DNA of 7,081 bases from JADJXV01 sp964527785 (GTDB lineage: Bacteria; Bacteroidota; Ignavibacteria; Kapaibacteriales; UBA961), in the NCBI GenBank assembly GCA_964527785.1, contig CAZGNO010000138.1:1-7081 (forward strand). The letters run 5' to 3'. A program made the translations under genes and the position numbers. The notes beneath the pieces were generated by a model. It saw only the letters and a program-made list of their open reading frames with translations. It did not search any database and was not told the DNA's origin. Of this stretch, positions 5,461 through 7,081 are shown one piece after another; within the stretch, counting starts at the first letter, position 1, and every line of letters starts with the position of its first letter.

Positions 5461-6906
5461 ATGAAAAAGCTACTTATTTCACTTATCGTCTCGATGCTGT
5501 TCTTAGGTGGTAATGCGATTGCTCGCCCTGCATTTGGAGTATTGCAATCAAACTCCGGGCAGCAGGAGGGCTATGTACTGTTTGCCCCATTATCCAGCAC
5601 AACCACTTATCTTATAGATAAACAAGGGCAAAAAGTCCATTCATGGCAAAGTAAGTATACGCCGGGTAAGTCTGTATATTTACTTCCCGACGGGTCACTG
5701 CTTCGCACCGGTAATTTCGGTAATTCCTACTTTAGAATGCCTGGTAACGGCGGTATTATTGAGAAATTCAATTGGGACGGAAAGCTGGTGTGGTCGTATA
5801 AGCTGTCGGATTCTTTGCAGTGCCAGCATCATGACGTATATCCGATGCCTAATGGCAATGTCCTTGCAATTGTCTGTGAAGTAAAGACTGCGGCAGAAGC
5901 AATTGCTGCCGGTCGAGACCCACAGCACGTAGATAAGCTGCTATACTCTGAGAAAATTATAGAAATCAAACCTGATGGAAAGACTTCCGGTAAAATAGTT
6001 TGGGAATGGAAAGCATGGGATCATCTGGTTCAGGAATTTGACCCCACGAAAGCAAATTACGGGTCTGTTGCAAAACACCCCGAACTCATGGACATTAATT
6101 ATGTATATCAGGAAAGCGGTGATGAGGCGGATTGGCTTCATTTTAATTCAGTCACTTATAATACCGATTTGAATCAAATCATGGTTAGCTCTTTCAACCT
6201 CAATGAAATATGGATAATTGACCATAGTATCCCCACAGCAACAGCCGCCTTACATTCCGGAGGTAAATTCGGTAAGGGCGGCGATTTGCTCTTTCGGTGG
6301 GGCAATCCATTGGTTTATCAAGGAGGCAGTAGCGACGACCAACGATTGTTCGGGCAGCACAGCCCGTACTGGATTGAAAAAGGGTATCCCGATGCAGGGA
6401 AAATTATGATATTTAATAATGGATTCGGACGAATGGACGGCAATTATTCTTCTGTGGATATTATCTCACCCGTAACTGACAAAAAAGGCAATTACGTCAT
6501 AGGCGAAGGAAAATCATACCTACCCAAAAAGGCGGAATGGAGCTATTCGGATTCACTGCAAACGTCTTTTTATTCAAAAACTATTTCTAATGCTCAACGG
6601 CTTCAAAACGGAAATACACTTGTTTGCAATGGGAATTCAGGACAGTTTTTTGAAATTAACAAGAATAAACAAATCGTATGGGAATATAAAAATCCGGTGT
6701 GCAACGAAAATGGAGTGACACAAGACCGCAGTCTTTGCCATTTTGTATTTAGATGTGGGTTGTATGCACTGAATTACCCTGCGTTCTCAAATAAGAAACT
6801 TACTCTAAATAGTACAAAAGACGAGCAGATTGTTAATCCGGCTAAGTCTAACTCAACTGTAAGTACATATGGGAAACGTTCAGGTGGAACACGCTCTCAG
6901 AAGTAG
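5461..6906 (+). CDS. Exported arylsulfotransferase (ASST) family protein
   Basis: A 481-residue protein with a signal peptide (MKKLLISLIVSMLFLGGNAIA, cleavage near residue 21) and a six-bladed-propeller ASST-type body. Repeated blade motifs are visible: GQKVHSW (56-62), GKLVWSYKL (107-115), GKIVWEWKAWDHLVQ (177-191) and KQIVWEYKNP (403-412). Likely active-site histidines are in CQHHDVYPMPNGNVL (His123/His124), DWLHFNSVTYN (His227) and GQHSPYW (His300). They parallel E. coli AssT His252, His356 and His436, as I recall them, with near-equal spacing (103 against 104, 73 against 80). AssT moves sulfate between phenolic donors and acceptors without PAPS. The AssT Arg374 position appears to be Phe245 here (VSSFNLNE), so activity or substrate may differ. 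Six cysteines remain after the signal, and the tail past ~445 is polar and basic. No DsbL/DsbI-like genes are adjacent. The start codon has an A-rich leader without a Shine-Dalgarno sequence. Confidence 0.86.
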   Translation: MKKLLISLIVSMLFLGGNAIARPAFGVLQSNSGQQEGYVLFAPLSSTTTYLIDKQGQKVHSWQSKYTPGKSVYLLPDGSLLRTGNFGNSYFRMPGNGGIIEKFNWDGKLVWSYKLSDSLQCQHHDVYPMPNGNVLAIVCEVKTAAEAIAAGRDPQHVDKLLYSEKIIEIKPDGKTSGKIVWEWKAWDHLVQEFDPTKANYGSVAKHPELMDINYVYQESGDEADWLHFNSVTYNTDLNQIMVSSFNLNEIWIIDHSIPTATAALHSGGKFGKGGDLLFRWGNPLVYQGGSSDDQRLFGQHSPYWIEKGYPDAGKIMIFNNGFGRMDGNYSSVDIISPVTDKKGNYVIGEGKSYLPKKAEWSYSDSLQTSFYSKTISNAQRLQNGNTLVCNGNSGQFFEINKNKQIVWEYKNPVCNENGVTQDRSLCHFVFRCGLYALNYPAFSNKKLTLNSTKDEQIVNPAKSNSTVSTYGKRSGGTRSQK

Positions 6907-6924
6907 TAAATACTTAGTAGTAAA
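6902..6924 (+). repeat. Short direct repeat AGTAGTAAA
   Basis: The nine-base unit occurs at 6902-6910 and 6916-6924, separated by TACTT. The first copy contains the stop codon of the sulfotransferase-like gene. It is probably a slippage product; no function is apparent. Confidence 0.4.
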
Positions 6925-6939
6925 CTTGTTGTGGTTTGA

Positions 6940-6977
6940 TTCCTTAGCAGTGGCTTTGCAAAGCCACTGCTAAGGAA
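6940..6977. repeat. 38-base perfect palindrome, possible bidirectional terminator or REP-like element
   Basis: Two 19-base arms (6940-6958, 6959-6977) are exact reverse complements with no spacer; the centre is GGCTTTGCAAAGCC. It begins 34 bases after the sulfotransferase-like stop. The RNA would form a ~17-base-pair stem with a TGCA loop. On the plus strand it is followed by A-residues, not a T-run, so it is not a canonical terminator for the upstream gene. It may still end transcription structurally, protect the 3' end, or belong to a repeated palindrome family. From 6978 to the window end I see no gene or supported site. Confidence 0.7.
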
Positions 6978-7081
6978 AAAATGAACTTTGATGAGTAGTA
7001 GAATTCTTAACTGATTCTACGCAATAATACGGATATAAATTAAGAAGTGGTACATATAGTTTTTTCCATCCATTCCCAATA

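Noticed and set aside
7024..7046. Possible gene start or regulatory site near the right edge
   Set aside because: Only AT-rich sequence with weak dyads is visible; nothing can be supported before the window ends.

Overview
The window reads as ordinary chromosome from a bacterium of the Bacteroidota/Chlorobiota/Ignavibacteriota (FCB) group. No protein-coding start is preceded by a convincing Shine-Dalgarno sequence. Perfect matches to the Bacteroidota -7 promoter element TAnnTTTG lie in the divergent intergenic region. The gene families (a ~550-residue S41A peptidase, a YghO/bacterial ceramide synthase-like GNAT protein, an NHL lipoprotein and a periplasmic arylsulfotransferase homologue) also fit that group. 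Species cannot be told from the sequence.

Layout. Positions 1-110 hold an imperfect inverted repeat that looks like a dispersed intergenic repeat. It is followed by a short reading frame (215-463) that resembles the N-terminal part of a GNAT acetyltransferase and is probably a relic. A membrane-anchored C-terminal processing peptidase (507-2153, +) follows. After 33 bases comes a compact, AT-richer toxin-antitoxin-like pair (2187-2727, +): a DUF433 antitoxin overlapping a DUF5615 PIN-like nuclease. A convergent spacer with two short perfect palindromes separates it from a minus-strand GNAT-fold acyltransferase of the YghO/bCerS type (2842-3972).

Positions 3973-4140 are a divergent control region. 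The minus-strand gene has a well-formed TTG-N19-TAAATTTG promoter with a 14-base inverted repeat inside its spacer. The plus-strand side has a TATCTTTG element and two inverted repeats. It leads to a predicted NHL-repeat lipoprotein (4141-5202, +) that ends at a strong intrinsic terminator (5227-5258). After about 200 bases with no gene comes an exported arylsulfotransferase-family protein (5461-6906, +), followed by a 38-base perfect palindrome (6940-6977).

The envelope theme is consistent: an anchored periplasmic protease, a possible sphingolipid acyltransferase, an outer-envelope propeller lipoprotein and a periplasmic sulfotransferase-like propeller. They appear to be separate transcription units rather than one pathway operon. 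I see no clear undescribed multi-gene system. The points most worth a second look are the ceramide-synthase-like gene with its operator-like promoter, the toxin-antitoxin pair, the GNAT relic and the long palindrome.
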